Part shown: in pieces, positions 22,701 through 33,060 of the stretch | Layout of the letters: each line of letters starts with the position of its first letter | How positions within the stretch are numbered: position 1 is the stretch's first letter | NCBI GenBank assembly: GCA_040437565.1 | Contig: JBDOQK010000006.1 | Location: 124,001 to 188,000 of the forward strand | DNA from: Albugo candida | Taxonomy: Eukaryota; Oomycota; Peronosporomycetes; Albuginales | DNA: 64,000 nt | Direction: 5' to 3' | Program-made: the position numbers and the translations under genes | The notes under the pieces: generated by a model | What the model saw: only the letters and a program-made list of their open reading frames with translations | What the model was told of the DNA's origin: nothing | The model's database searches: none

Positions 22701-23203
22701 ATTATTTTGGGAGCCGCTAACTACCAAGCCTCACCCTTAAATATAGCACTCTAAGATATGATTACGAGTTATGATTGGTTAAAAAGAGTACCCTTATTTG
22801 AATATATGCTCTAACAAGCGGTTTTACAGTATTAAGATTGGCTAGGTCTATATCAAAATCTACTGCTGCAGGTTTTGCTGGTGCTGTTGGTGCTGTTGGT
22901 GCTGTTTTGCATTTGCTGCACAATGACAGCAAGCTGGCCTTCGCAAGCAAGGCGAACTGCTGAATCCACTGAGAGTAGATCACCTGTAATAAATCAATTG
23001 TCAGATAAATGTAACTTTTGCCAACACAATTAGCATACAATACAAATTACCTGTTGACACAGAGATCCACTTTTTGAGAGAAGCATGGACGCTCTCCACC
23101 CAAAATTTTAGTACATGCCCATATGACGCTTATTGTGTAGGATAGCAAAAAAACGCTCCTTGAAATCAGCAAAGTTGTCTCAAGGTAGCTCATCGAAGCA
23201 ACG

Positions 23204-23669
23204 AAGGTGGCATGCATTGCTGAAAGTTGGGTCTGATGAGTTGAAGTGTGATTTTATTGTATTTTATTCAGTTGCATCTTTTCAGACCAATCAGAGACCC
23301 CGATCTCCTTAGTTTATGAAGGGTGGGGCTGGATAACGATTCTCCTAAGTTTATTTTATTTACTCTGTTATATTTGTTTAAACCAANNNNNNNNNNNNNN
23401 NNNNNNNNNNNNNNNNNNNNNNNNNNNNNNNNNNNNNNNNNNNNNNNNNNNNNNNNNNNNNNNNNNNNNNNNNNNNNNNNNNNNNNAAGGTGGCATGCAT
23501 TGCTGAAAGTTGGGTCTGATGAGTTGAAGTGTGATTTTATTGTATTTTATTCAGTTGCATCTTTTCAGACCAATCAGAGACCCCGATCTCCTTAGTTTAT
23601 GAAGGGTGGGGCTGGATAACGATTCTCCTAAGTTTATTTTATTTACTCTGTTATATTTGTTTAAACCAA
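23204..23669. other. False duplication around gap
   Basis: Bases 23204-23386 and 23487-23669 (183 bp, offset 283) are the same sequence on either side of 100 N. Confidence 0.92.
23387..23486. other. Assembly gap (100 N)
   Basis: A run of exactly 100 N flanked by duplicated sequence. Confidence 0.95.
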
Positions 23670-23970
23670 CTAGAGGCCACCAATATATTGATTTATGGAG
23701 GCTGGGGACTGGATAGCGGAAACTGCGGTCTGGTTAGCGGCTCCCATTATTTATTGTTTCAAAAAAGTTGGGGGAGTAAATAATTAAGTAGGTATGATGT
23801 AATTCAAAATGAAAAATAAAAATGTAATTAAAAGAAAAAGTTGTCGGGATACCAATACCCTTTATTTGTTATCTTATATTTGTTTAAACCAATCAAAGGC
23901 CACTAATCTATTAATTTATAGAGGCTGGGGGCTGATTATAGAAAAGCTGGGGGCTGAATAACGATTACCC

Positions 23971-25940
23971 TATTTAATATCCTCAAGTTGTCGAAACAAT
24001 CAAACTGGAAGCGAATTTGGTGTTCAAATAATTGCGGACAACTTCGAATTCCGGAAAGAAGTGGGAAAGTTAGAAGACGACAATCAAGAAACAGCTGAAG
24101 GTAATTGAGGAAAAGATTGCACAAGATAGCCGACGTGATAGCCAGCGTGCTTTTGAAAGGCCGCATCAGCTCGATATCGCACTCAAGACACCAATCAGTC
24201 ACGTCATTTCTTCGAATCGAGTCTCAAACAATTCAGAATTTCGGTCGAAAACAAAGCCAACTACAACCAAGATGAAAGCTTCGATCGTCGCGTGAAGGGC
24301 ATATGGAGAACTCTTTTAACCCGGATACACAACAAGCTCGTCTTGATTGCTGTCAAACATCACTTGCATTGAAATGAAGTCTAACGCATTTATTCCTTGC
24401 ATGTAAAAGCCTGTGGAAGTATCCAATGCAAACGAATTCTTATCGTTGCATGCCGATCGAAAATGTTAACAAAAAATGTGGCACGGTGAGATCGAACCCG
24501 AGGGAGAATATTGACGAATTCAGAGCTCATTGGGGTGGTAACATGGGCTCTCTCTATGGCTCCGAGACCAACTCTGGTGATCCCTGTCAAAGAAATCAAA
24601 AAAAGCTACTCGACTCGATTCAAAATTCCCTTGCGTCAGAAGAGCAACACCGTCGCTCAACTCGCTTAAGTACGACCGAGGTAGCGAAGCGATCAAGCAC
24701 ATGCGAAGTAGTTCCTCTTCCTCTCCAGATGGATGGATTACCAGCTGCAGCTTGATCCGGAAACTTTGGCGAGCGTCTAAAGATTGAAGAGGTAGCTTAC
24801 TTCGATCACAACGTCACTCGGCAATCAACTATCGACCGATCGCACTGCTTTGCGCTGATGTTGAGCACTGTCAAAAGTATTGGCGCATCGGTTGCAACGA
24901 TTTTTGCCGAAATTGATCCATCAAGACCAATAAGCATTTGTGAGAGGAAGGTAGATCCATCACGACATTCGACATATCAACGACATACAAGATTTGGTCC
25001 CTCATCGTAGGGAGGAAGCATATGCGACTTTTCTTGACTTTGAGAAAGCTTACGATAGAGTCAATTGTACGTACATGTTTCGCATTTTGGAAAAAAATGG
25101 ACGCCGTGAATTTTATCGACTAGGTTCGTCTTCTGTAAACCAACACGAAGGCGCGCTTGATAAATGAAAATATTACTCCCATTATTCTACGCTCTCAACT
25201 ACTCTTACAACTGTATGAAAGCCTCCCGAACCAAACAAGAGTCATCCGAAGTTGAACCACTGGTCATGGCGGGAGCGATCGGACGCAATGGGTTCAGAAT
25301 GAGTTGGAACATTTATGGTTACATCCCGGCATCTTCGGAAGCGCATCTTACAGATTTTCGAAGATCTACAGGTTCGTCTGGCCTTACGATCTCGTTTCTA
25401 CTTTTTCTAGGATATTCAGCCCGACAATATATACATTGTGCACGCAGCCTTCGGGTGGGGCAGTGGAATCCGATCAGCATCTCTTTCTAGAAGGTAATCA
25501 CATAGCACAGTTATGGAGAGAGCTTCTCCCTAGTTGGGATTAGTGCTTCTCATCCGAACACGTTGAATGCACATTACATGTGCAATTCGGCCAACACTCC
25601 AGCCAGCATGGAAGGATCATCAGCAAATTCTTTCCGATTTATGGCTTGCATTGCAGGTGGAGATGCTGCACTTCGTCTGGACAGATAGGAATCGTCATTT
25701 GTTCGACCAGCGATCAGTAACCTCCGATAGCACTTTACGTGATCTACACCGTTTAGTGTGCACGTTCGGTACTTTTAAAGACAGTGTTACGATCAAGGCG
25801 AGCGCATCCAGCTTGGAAAGGTGCTGGATCAACTAGCAATGCAAGGATAATTTGTTGGAATTTTTAGAAGTCGAAAATTAGTGCTGCGGAGGCGAGACCA
25901 GCAAGTCGAAATGCAAGTGCAACTTCGATCCTAGTCCTAG
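23971..25940 (+). mobile_element. LINE A, reverse transcriptase and 3' part
   Basis: Coding resumes with YPQVVETIKLEANL (linker after the endonuclease) and IEEKIAQDSRRDSQRAFERP. The reverse transcriptase is represented by EEAYATFLDFEKAYDRVN (25012-25065), containing the first catalytic Asp of the LDFEKAYD block. The FADD box is not seen, so most of the palm is missing. Downstream are IYGYI and GYSARQYI, shared with the minus-strand fragment at 8000-8990. The C-terminus WLALQVEMLHFVWTDRNRHL lies near 25640-25700. The frame is broken many times. The 3' limit is approximate and no poly(A) tail is obvious. Confidence 0.7.
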
Positions 25941-26174
25941 TAGGATGGCTCAGTTAAGTCTAGTGTGGTGCACACCAATTTCGAAAACACGGGACTCGTG
26001 GACAATTATCGTTTGGGTGTGACTATTGTCACAGACATTTTCACTAATGCCACAGACAAACACTTCTGATTGGCTTATTTGTGTAACATTAATATGACTG
26101 GTCGATATGGTAGGTATATATTACTGCTTCAACGTAAGATTTACTATAAAAGTTCTCCATTATATAAAGACAAA
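25941..26174. other. No gene recognised
   Basis: AT-rich sequence with motifs such as 'ccacagac' that resemble transposon subterminal repeats. No complete end was found. Confidence 0.4.
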
Positions 26175-27568
26175 GGGAATCGTTATTCAGCCACCATCTT
26201 TTCTGTAATCAGCCACTAGCCTCTATAAATCAATGGCAATTGTGGCCTCTGATTGGTTCAAATAAATATAGCAGAATAAATAAAGGAATCCAGTATAGCC
26301 ACACATCCCCTTTTGGTATAGCCACACACCCTAAGGGAGCCGCTATGGCCACGGACATTAATACTACGGCCGCAGACAATTGATCTAACCAACCACAGCT
26401 CACAAAATCTAATTGTTGCTAAGTACGCTAGCCAATCAGGTCACTTTTCTACTTTTGTACACGAGCTCATTCTATTTCTTACGCTGTTTTTGTTATATTG
26501 TTCTAGCGTAGGTACGGTTTTTTTCTGATATCTGTACATGGTAGGTTAATAGTAGACACTCTAAAGATTAGGATGTTGGAAAGGTGGCTGTTGCTGTTGA
26601 GAAAAATAAAAAATCGTTTTTTAAGAAATTATTTATTTTTTGCTGATATAAATTCTATTTTCAGAATTAAAAGTATCGAGAAGGATAGGTAGAAGAGCAT
26701 GGCTTCGCGCCGGTTGCCATTGGATATCGAGCTTTTTCTAGCTGTCATTGCGAAACTTTAGTGATTGGAAAAAACAAGTAGGAAGAAAGGAATATTATAA
26801 ACTAACCTGTCCGAAGGGCGTAATGTGAGATCTTCCGGTCGATATGTTGAAAAATGTCACCACGTGGGGTCGGCTGAGCGAAAGGTGCAATATTCATTTG
26901 CTGCTTCGCCAGTTCTGGCGTCCTTAGCAACAGTATAATTTTGTGAGCTGTGATTGGTTAGATCAATTGTCTGTGGCCATAGCGGCTCCCGCCCCCTAAA
27001 TATCCTAAATAAATGGGAACCGGTATCGCCACACTAGCTAAATTAGAATGAATCAAGTGTACCGGTATCGCCACACACCCCTAAATTAAAATAAATGGGA
27101 GCCGGTACCACCACACCCCCTAAATTAAAAAGGCACATTAGAAGCCGCGTTGATGTTTGGCGGATCCGTTTTTGTACCGACAACCGTGGACGCAAGCAAG
27201 CCACACCTTCCTAGTATTTCCGTACTTGTCGGCCTTTGTCTGGGCTTTCTTTGTGGAATAGCCTTCTTGCCATGCAAAGGTTTGTACTGCCTCTTCTGCA
27301 ATCTCATAAGTCTCATAGGTGGAGCAAGTGGCATAGTGAGGACAGAGTATTCACGTTAGCGTACGTATAGCAATGTATGTAGATGTATAACGATTTTGAA
27401 AATGAAGAGATGTGGTGATACCGGTTCCCTTAAATAATATTATTTAGCGAGTGTGGCGATACCGGTTCCCATTTATTTAAAATATTTAGGGTGTGGCTGT
27501 ATCGGTGTTCTCATTCAAGTTAGCGGGTGTGGCTATACCAAAAGGGGTGTGTGGCTATACTGGCTTCC
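26175..27568. mobile_element. Non-autonomous MULE nest
   Basis: A GGGAATCGTTATTCAGCC end at 26175 is followed exactly 110 bp later by a second set of ends. GGAATCCAGTATAGCC at 26285 pairs with its complement ending at 27568. About 50 bp of each match, including 'ccccttttggtatagccaca'. Subterminal copies of 'accggtatcgccacac' lie in both halves. No mate for the outer 26175 end was found. Small frames inside (for example 27150-27359, with hydrophobic segments) have no recognisable function. Confidence 0.7.
26335..26990. mobile_element. 656-bp element inserted in the MULE nest
   Basis: The long inverted repeats start GGGAGCCGCTATGGCCACGG. Matching inner parts include 'ttggttagatcaattgtc' on the complement. 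Flanking nonamers ACACCCTAA and GCCCCCTAA match at 7 of 9. The end motif is shared with the element at 22709. No transposase is inside, so it is a non-autonomous passenger. Confidence 0.75.
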
Positions 27569-27679
27569 ATACATATTTGTGATTAAAGATAGCTTAGGCA
27601 AGTAGGGAAGTCAGTTGGTCTAATTCTAATAATAGAGACACATTCACTGAGCTGGAGCCGAGCCCTTGACGCGGTATAG

Positions 27680-28860
27680 TGCAGAAGCACACGGGTTTCT
27701 CCAAGGGCCAAGTAATAATTTCAAAGGCATTTGTTCGTGGCAATATCGCAGGGTTGATAGGGACTTGCTTGAGAAGCAGGAAACATGTATACTGGTTCAA
27801 ATAAACATGAAGTCACATAGACGCCAGCGTACAACATTAGCTTTACTATGCTAACTACCTGTCTGATCAAAAAGAACGCTCCAGATAGTAAAGATCTTGT
27901 TTGACTTATTCCCCTACTCATGTACACTGATGATATCACTGTACATGTTTGTATTGCTGCTTCCTACTTCACATCGAATACAGGGAAGTCTTTTTTAGTT
28001 ATACCACTGTGCTACATTCTACTTTCGAATAATACCATAGCTGGCGCTCATATAAATGTCTATCGCAGCGTGTTGTTCCATATGATTGAATTCCGGGAAA
28101 CTAGTATCTTAGAGAGCACTGTGGGTTTGTGTGCATGCGAACTATTTTGTAATCTGCTTCAGCTATTTTCGCTCGGGTTCTTCCTACCGTGAGGAAACAG
28201 TAACTAGTTAGAAAGGCTCTACATGGGCATTCCATAACGGGAACGATGGGTGGAATTCTACGATGGGTAAACTTCTGTCGTAACCAAGGGTTTAGTGGAG
28301 GAAAAAAGCGACATGTGCGTCTTGCCGTCATGTTCATGTTCAATGTAGGAGGTAGGCAGTCGGGTTCAGATTTGCTCTATCTTTTTAGCTACCGTTCCAG
28401 GCTCTATGTGTTTCCTGAACTTCTATGTGTTAACAAGTACGACACGGGTTTACTCAAACTGTACGTTTTTACGAAATCAATATGGGTTCACTCAAACTAT
28501 ATGTGTTTACTTTATCAGTCCGGCAAGTAGCTGCGTTTACTTCTGCTCATTCTTAAATATTCCCGATTGCACTTTGGTACAAATGCGATTCTATTTGGTT
28601 CTCGCCGTTGGGTTTTCGTTTTTAAACCTAGAAATCTGTTCAAAAGAAGAAATGGGGCCCATGAATGCTCGCATGGGCTTCAATCCGTCAATAAGCGGAC
28701 ATGGTCCCGGTCCTAAACTGCGCGCAAAGCCACCTGCACCATCTGGAAGATTACGAATGTAAAAGAACAACGCTCACCCGTACCAGGAAACACGGCCTAT
28801 ATACTAGATGGTATCGCACATTACGTAGACATCACCGAGAACGACAATATACTATGATGA
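27680..28860 (+). repeat. Segmental duplication, copy B
   Basis: The counterpart of 1010-2110 in the same orientation. Conserved blocks include 'aagcacac' with 'ccaa(a)gg' and 'aaaggcat' with 'ggcaatat.gc'. The block 'tgtttgtattgctg' and the peptide frame at 28583 are also conserved. A short upstream frame reading KHTGFSKGQVIISKAF then GNIAGLI also resembles copy A (KHTTSTKGLG then GNIAEVV). The segment may therefore carry exons of a second small gene. Confidence 0.7.
28583..28762 (+). CDS. Small secreted peptide, candidate effector
   Basis: The internal ATG at 28583 gives 59 residues. Residues 1-19 (MRFYLVLAVGFSFLNLEIC) look like a classical signal peptide: one positive charge, a hydrophobic core and a small/polar exit. 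The mature part is short, basic and rich in Gly, Pro and Ser, with segments FNPSISGHGPGPKL and AKPPAPSGR, and a single Cys near the cleavage region. The same frame is open upstream to 28406, but that part has no coding character. Conservation of the signal sequence in copy A supports a real gene. No RXLR, CHXC or CRN motif is present. The function is unknown; a secreted role in host interaction is inference. Confidence 0.5.
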   Translation: MRFYLVLAVGFSFLNLEICSKEEMGPMNARMGFNPSISGHGPGPKLRAKPPAPSGRLRM

Positions 28861-31800
28861 TTTCATTCTCTTTGGTTGCTCCCATATTTTTACACTTCTC
28901 CACTCTCTATTTTCATCCATTCCCATATCTTCCTTAGCCCCTCGTGTGGCGCTAAGTTTACTCGTACGAATTAGACGGCAGCGCAATTTAGACTAGACAA
29001 AATTCATACGAGTTGAGCCAGGCAACGATAATGCACTTCGACCATTTCCGCACTCGGGCCAAAAGGAGGAACGTTCTAATGTTACATAATTGATTTACTA
29101 TAGTACCAATGGTTTGACATGATCACAATAAAAGTAGTAGAAGGCATAGTACGTATCAATTTTCAATTGGTCAACGTTTCAGCAATTGAGCAAAAGAATG
29201 CCGTTTCTTTAATATGTCAAAGCTGCATGGAAGAATAGCTTTATCAAGACGTCGAATAGTTCATAGCGCTATTGGTACTGCTCTCATCGCAATGTATCCT
29301 TGCTTAATTTACTTAACTACATCGCCGCTCAACCAATAGCAGTACGATGAGTCTGATGTGTACACGTTCAACTGTGGTCTAGCTTCACATTCGCAACCAT
29401 ATCCTCAACGCGCGACGTGCCATATGTGCTAAAATCTTTTGCATTCCTTGATGTACAGGTTGGTGAATGCATTAACTTCTTCAACTCGATGTATCACCAA
29501 TCGGAGGCACGCGACCGCAATCGTTTGCTACCTATGCGATGAGGAGGCATACTTCCGCGATAAATGTTAGCGTTTATGTCTCCCTCAAACTGTATGTTTT
29601 TATGTTTTTAATGCTCGACACGTTAGAACAAAATAATCTTGCTTGATCATCGCGTTACAAAACTGATGCTGTTAAAAAAATCCTCAGTTCTATCGATTTC
29701 CTCCTACTTATGTATCTTGTAAGCTCGATTAGCTATAGACTTTACCTGATTGAGAATATTGTACTGAGAAGATTGAAATGACGGGAAGCTTGCATCTTTA
29801 TTGTCTTTCACAGAAAAGATTTATCACATCCGGTATGAGCGATCACATCAAAACGTACTGATGCAGCGCTATGATGATCATCACCTATACTTTCTAAGTC
29901 AACATGATCAGATCTTGTCAATCTATAGAACAAGTGTGATTTAGCTGTTGTTTGAAATACTGCCCGAAAAGGTAAGCCTTCAGTCTGATGGTGCATTCCT
30001 TGACATACACGCGGATGCCTTTTTTTGTGCCAAATATCTTGCATGGATTTCTTCCTTCCGTAAAAATGAATTTCTAATTTAGACCGCTTTTTCCGATACA
30101 ATTTGCTCTTGAAGCTTTCGACTCCTTCCGAAGTAATCGTAGATCGATCGATATCAACATCGCGGTTTCCTTTACGGGAATGTGAAGTATACACGATGAA
30201 TGATTCGGCCCAAGACAGAATTGTCGGTTCCAGCTCGGTGCTAGAACATTCCCACCTTTAGTCTGAGTGCGGTAAGACACCCGAGTGCACCACCAAAAGG
30301 TCTATGTAGTTCAGTAAGCTCCAGTACTGCATTCGAAAGTTGCTCCCGGAAACCTTAGATTTAGCACGTAGATGAAGTAAATCGTGACTGTGAACCATGT
30401 GCATAAGTGTTCGCTATCGTATTCTTTCAAGATGGGTCGGTTGCGCTTGATTCTCTATTTGAATTTCCTAAGCAACATAGAATCCCAACCGTTTGTGCCT
30501 ATCACTATATTTTGTAGCAAAATCAGCATTTATTGTAACAGCCTATAGCGAAAGGATCATCAGCTTTATGTCATAGACATGGCCGGAGTTTTTACAATAC
30601 CGTCTTAAATACTCTCACTGGAAAGTGATTGATATCGTTGATAGCGGCTGCTTCATTGCACCTCGTTGTCATTATAAACGAGATTGCGATACAAATGAGT
30701 TTCATAGTCATATACAAGATGCCGTCAGGTTAGACAGTTAGGCGCCGTGTTTGTAGCCTCCCCGCTAATGAAATGTTTCTATTCAAAAGTGCAACTTGCT
30801 GACGTATCGTGATTTCCTTCAATATATTCACCGCTTGAGTAAGAAAATACTAGTTTATAGATTGCTGGCCAGAGTTTTGACATAATTTCACCAATGCTGA
30901 ACGAGAAATTTTGCTCGCTTTAACGGCCGCACGGACAGCTTTTTTGCTGCGCGTTTCATCCGGGTATTGAAGGTGCAAGGGTGATTGCACCTGTAAAAGA
31001 CCTGAATGGGACGACCATGCGTGTGCTATGAGCATCATTAACGTACAAAAAACACACGGGATGTTTCGCAATGTGCTCAAAGAAAACGTATGGTGAGAGG
31101 TGAGAATACAGATGCATCGAGTCGCAGTCAGCATAAACATGTCACGCGAAAACAACAGTTCAATCTATTCCTACGCTCGAATAGTTCGGCGCCATCTCTC
31201 TCCTTGTGGTTGTTGATGCTAGCGGAATTGTAATGATTGCACGAGCGAGCGGAACTAGTTAGACTAGTTAGACATGACAAAATTCTCTCATTGTTAGCGA
31301 TCACTCGAGAATTGTCCAAATCTTGCATGGTAAATTATCGTTGCCTGATAACTCACGCAGCCACTTAAAAAAATAGATAACGTGCAGTATATACGATGTC
31401 AGTGAATAGCCTACGAGCTAATCTTTTTGATGAGCTTCGTTCGACGTGTCAAAATACTAGTCGGAGTATCTACCATGCACAGTATGCATGAATTGCTGTG
31501 CCCGCTGGGTTAATTTAGGTGTCGCGCATTTTATTTCTGATCGACTCCATCCAATTTAGTCATCACACAAGTATTAATCCAATAACGAGTACATATCTTA
31601 AAATTTCCTTACTTTTGTTCCGATACGTGACTCGTTTTAGTGCGTTAATGATTAGCCAAGTAACGTCCAGCAAGGAACAATACAACACAGTGGCGACTCA
31701 TTCAAAGATTAAGACACATCTCATGACACTTATCTGTTCCGTGAAGAAGCCTGGACCAGAACCCCCACCTTATTTTTGATACTACCCGGCAAGTGCATCA

Positions 31801-32149
31801 AAAAGGTTATACGAGTGGTGGACGTTGGACTGTTAGATGAATCGCAATACCGCTGCCGATCATTTATAATGGCCATATGCACGCGTAAGTCTCCAAAACC
31901 AAAATCAGATAATTAGAATGCAGCCCATTGCTGGCACATAGCCCTAATTGGGAATGAATGTTTGAGGCAGATTATGTAGCCATTAAATCAAAATTTGCTG
32001 TTTGACGAATTTCTCCGCATGCTAGAACAAAGTTCATGCGACACAATGTTTCGGGCACTTCAAAGCATGTTTAAGTGCAAGATGTCACATGCGAGCATGA
32101 ATTAAATGCAGAAATCTTGATCGATCCCGTTTTATTGTAAGGAGAATCG
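28861..32149. other. No firm gene recognised
   Basis: Short frames only. Two minus-strand frames stand out slightly: 29808-30194 (128 codons, basic, no domain) and 30850-31155. A short plus-strand frame at 30432 starts with a signal-like MGRLRLILYLNFLSN but ends after 38 codons. Nothing else was recognised. Confidence 0.4.
30850..31155 (-). CDS. Doubtful small protein, 101 residues
   Basis: An open frame with a hydrophobic segment (IPCVFCTLMMLIAHAWS, about residues 32-48) that could be a late signal peptide or membrane anchor. It is followed by a basic, soluble tail (RSKKAVRAAVKASKISRS). The hydrophobic part is too far from the first Met for a normal signal peptide unless the true start or a splice site lies closer. 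I do not recognise it. It may be chance. Confidence 0.2.
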   Translation of the reverse strand: MFSRDMFMLTATRCICILTSHHTFSLSTLRNIPCVFCTLMMLIAHAWSSHSGLLQVQSPLHLQYPDETRSKKAVRAAVKASKISRSALVKLCQNSGQQSIN

Positions 32150-32340
32150 TCGTGGTGGAAGTCAATCCCAGAGATAGTTCACAGTTTGACTCGAGCAACC
32201 AAAGCTCTTGCGTTGATGGACCTTATATTTCTTTGTCATTCTGCCCAAGCGATTAATGTATCAAATATCTGACAGATAGGCCGGTGATTTGGAGTTGTGT
32301 ACGTCAATCAAGACCAGATATACAAGCTGGAATCAAATGC
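32150..32340 (+). mobile_element. LINE relic
   Basis: The sequence from 'tggtggaagtca' through 'agataggccggtgatttgga' parallels LINE A at 16238-16382 ('tggtggaggtcg' to 'gattggccagtgatttgga'). In translation WWKSIPEIVHSLT compares with WWRSVPEFVLGLT. It is a short, highly degraded fragment. Flanking sequence to about 32460 may also belong to it. Confidence 0.5.
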
Positions 32341-33060
32341 TGGACAAGCTTTGGGTAGCGAGAATCAGCACGTCCGCGTATAACACGAAATCTCCAACAT
32401 CAAAATTTACCTGTTTCGTCGTACGTTTATTTTCCATGTAAAGTCTATTCTTCTCTCGCTTTGTGCGAAGATACCGACACTCGCTTATGTTTAGCATTCA
32501 AACTTTCCTACGTTCTCTATACTTTTACATTTCGAAACGTTCCAAAGCCATGACCGCAACAAAAAAGGACGTCGTTCTCGATATTGGCAACATGCCAGTC
32601 CTTCCTGAGACATTGACATCAAAGGGGGTCAAAACTATCAAAACATAGCCCGTTCGCTGCCTCTGTAGTGCAAATCAGACCACATAGTCCTAGCAAGTTA
32701 ATCGATTATATTAGTAAAGAATGATTTAAGATGCTTTGCTTTTTGTTTTGGATTTTAATGTGAAATTATAGGTGCTACCACCTCAAATGACAGTCAACGG
32801 GGTAAGGCACTTAATAGTCGCTTACAAAACATAGGATGAATAGATTATTGTTGGGGANNNNNNNNNNNNNNNNNNNNNNNNNNNNNNNNNNNNNNNNNNN
32901 NNNNNNNNNNNNNNNNNNNNNNNNNNNNNNNNNNNNNNNNNNNNNNNNNNNNNNNNNGGATAATAGGAGCCATATGAGCCGTATGCCGCCGATGTTGCCT
33001 GATTGTAACTTGAGGGTGCTCCAAAGCCCTAGCAGAACAAATGAGTGAGATTCATGATTA
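32341..33060. other. No gene recognised, includes gap
   Basis: Short frames only. The right part, from about 32,960, is probably the 3' flank or UTR of the PRP39 gene. Confidence 0.45.
32858..32957. other. Assembly gap (100 N)
   Basis: A run of exactly 100 N with no duplicated flanks, downstream of the PRP39 gene. Confidence 0.95.

Larger units (their letters stand above)
22709..23745. mobile_element. MULE-like element with GGGAGCCGCTA ends
   Basis: The ends GGGAGCCGCTAAC (22709) and GTTAGCGGCTCCC (23733-23745) are perfect inverted repeats. Outside them, ATTATTTT on the left and ATTATTTA on the right match at 7 of 8 bases, a likely target duplication. On the minus strand the interior has a Gln-rich tail (HQQHQQHQQNLQQ before a stop near 22860). 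It also has transposase-like frames without a catalytic motif I can name. A false assembly duplication inflates its length by 283 bp. Confidence 0.65.
19571..23970. mobile_element. Nested MULE block inside LINE A
   Basis: The left end at 19571 is GGGAACCGTTATTCAGCCCC. The right end at 23889-23970 is its inverted relative, ending in cgattaccc. Deleting the block makes LINE A run from the endonuclease side straight into YPQVVETIKLEANL, so it is an insertion. A clean 9-bp target duplication is not visible; only ATTTA recurs on both sides. Inside are the end of another MULE (19681-20055), a MULE with transposase (20156-22700), an element with GGGAGCCGCTA ends (22709-23745) and an extra MULE end (about 23760-23868). 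Confidence 0.7.

Noticed and set aside
27125-27359. Overlapping 69-codon frames on both strands, one with a hydrophobic segment
   Set aside because: They lie inside a non-autonomous transposon, are antisense to each other and have no homologue in the window.
29808-30194. 128-codon minus-strand frame as a gene
   Set aside because: No domain, signal peptide or splice support. It may be chance, so it is mentioned only in the spacer description.
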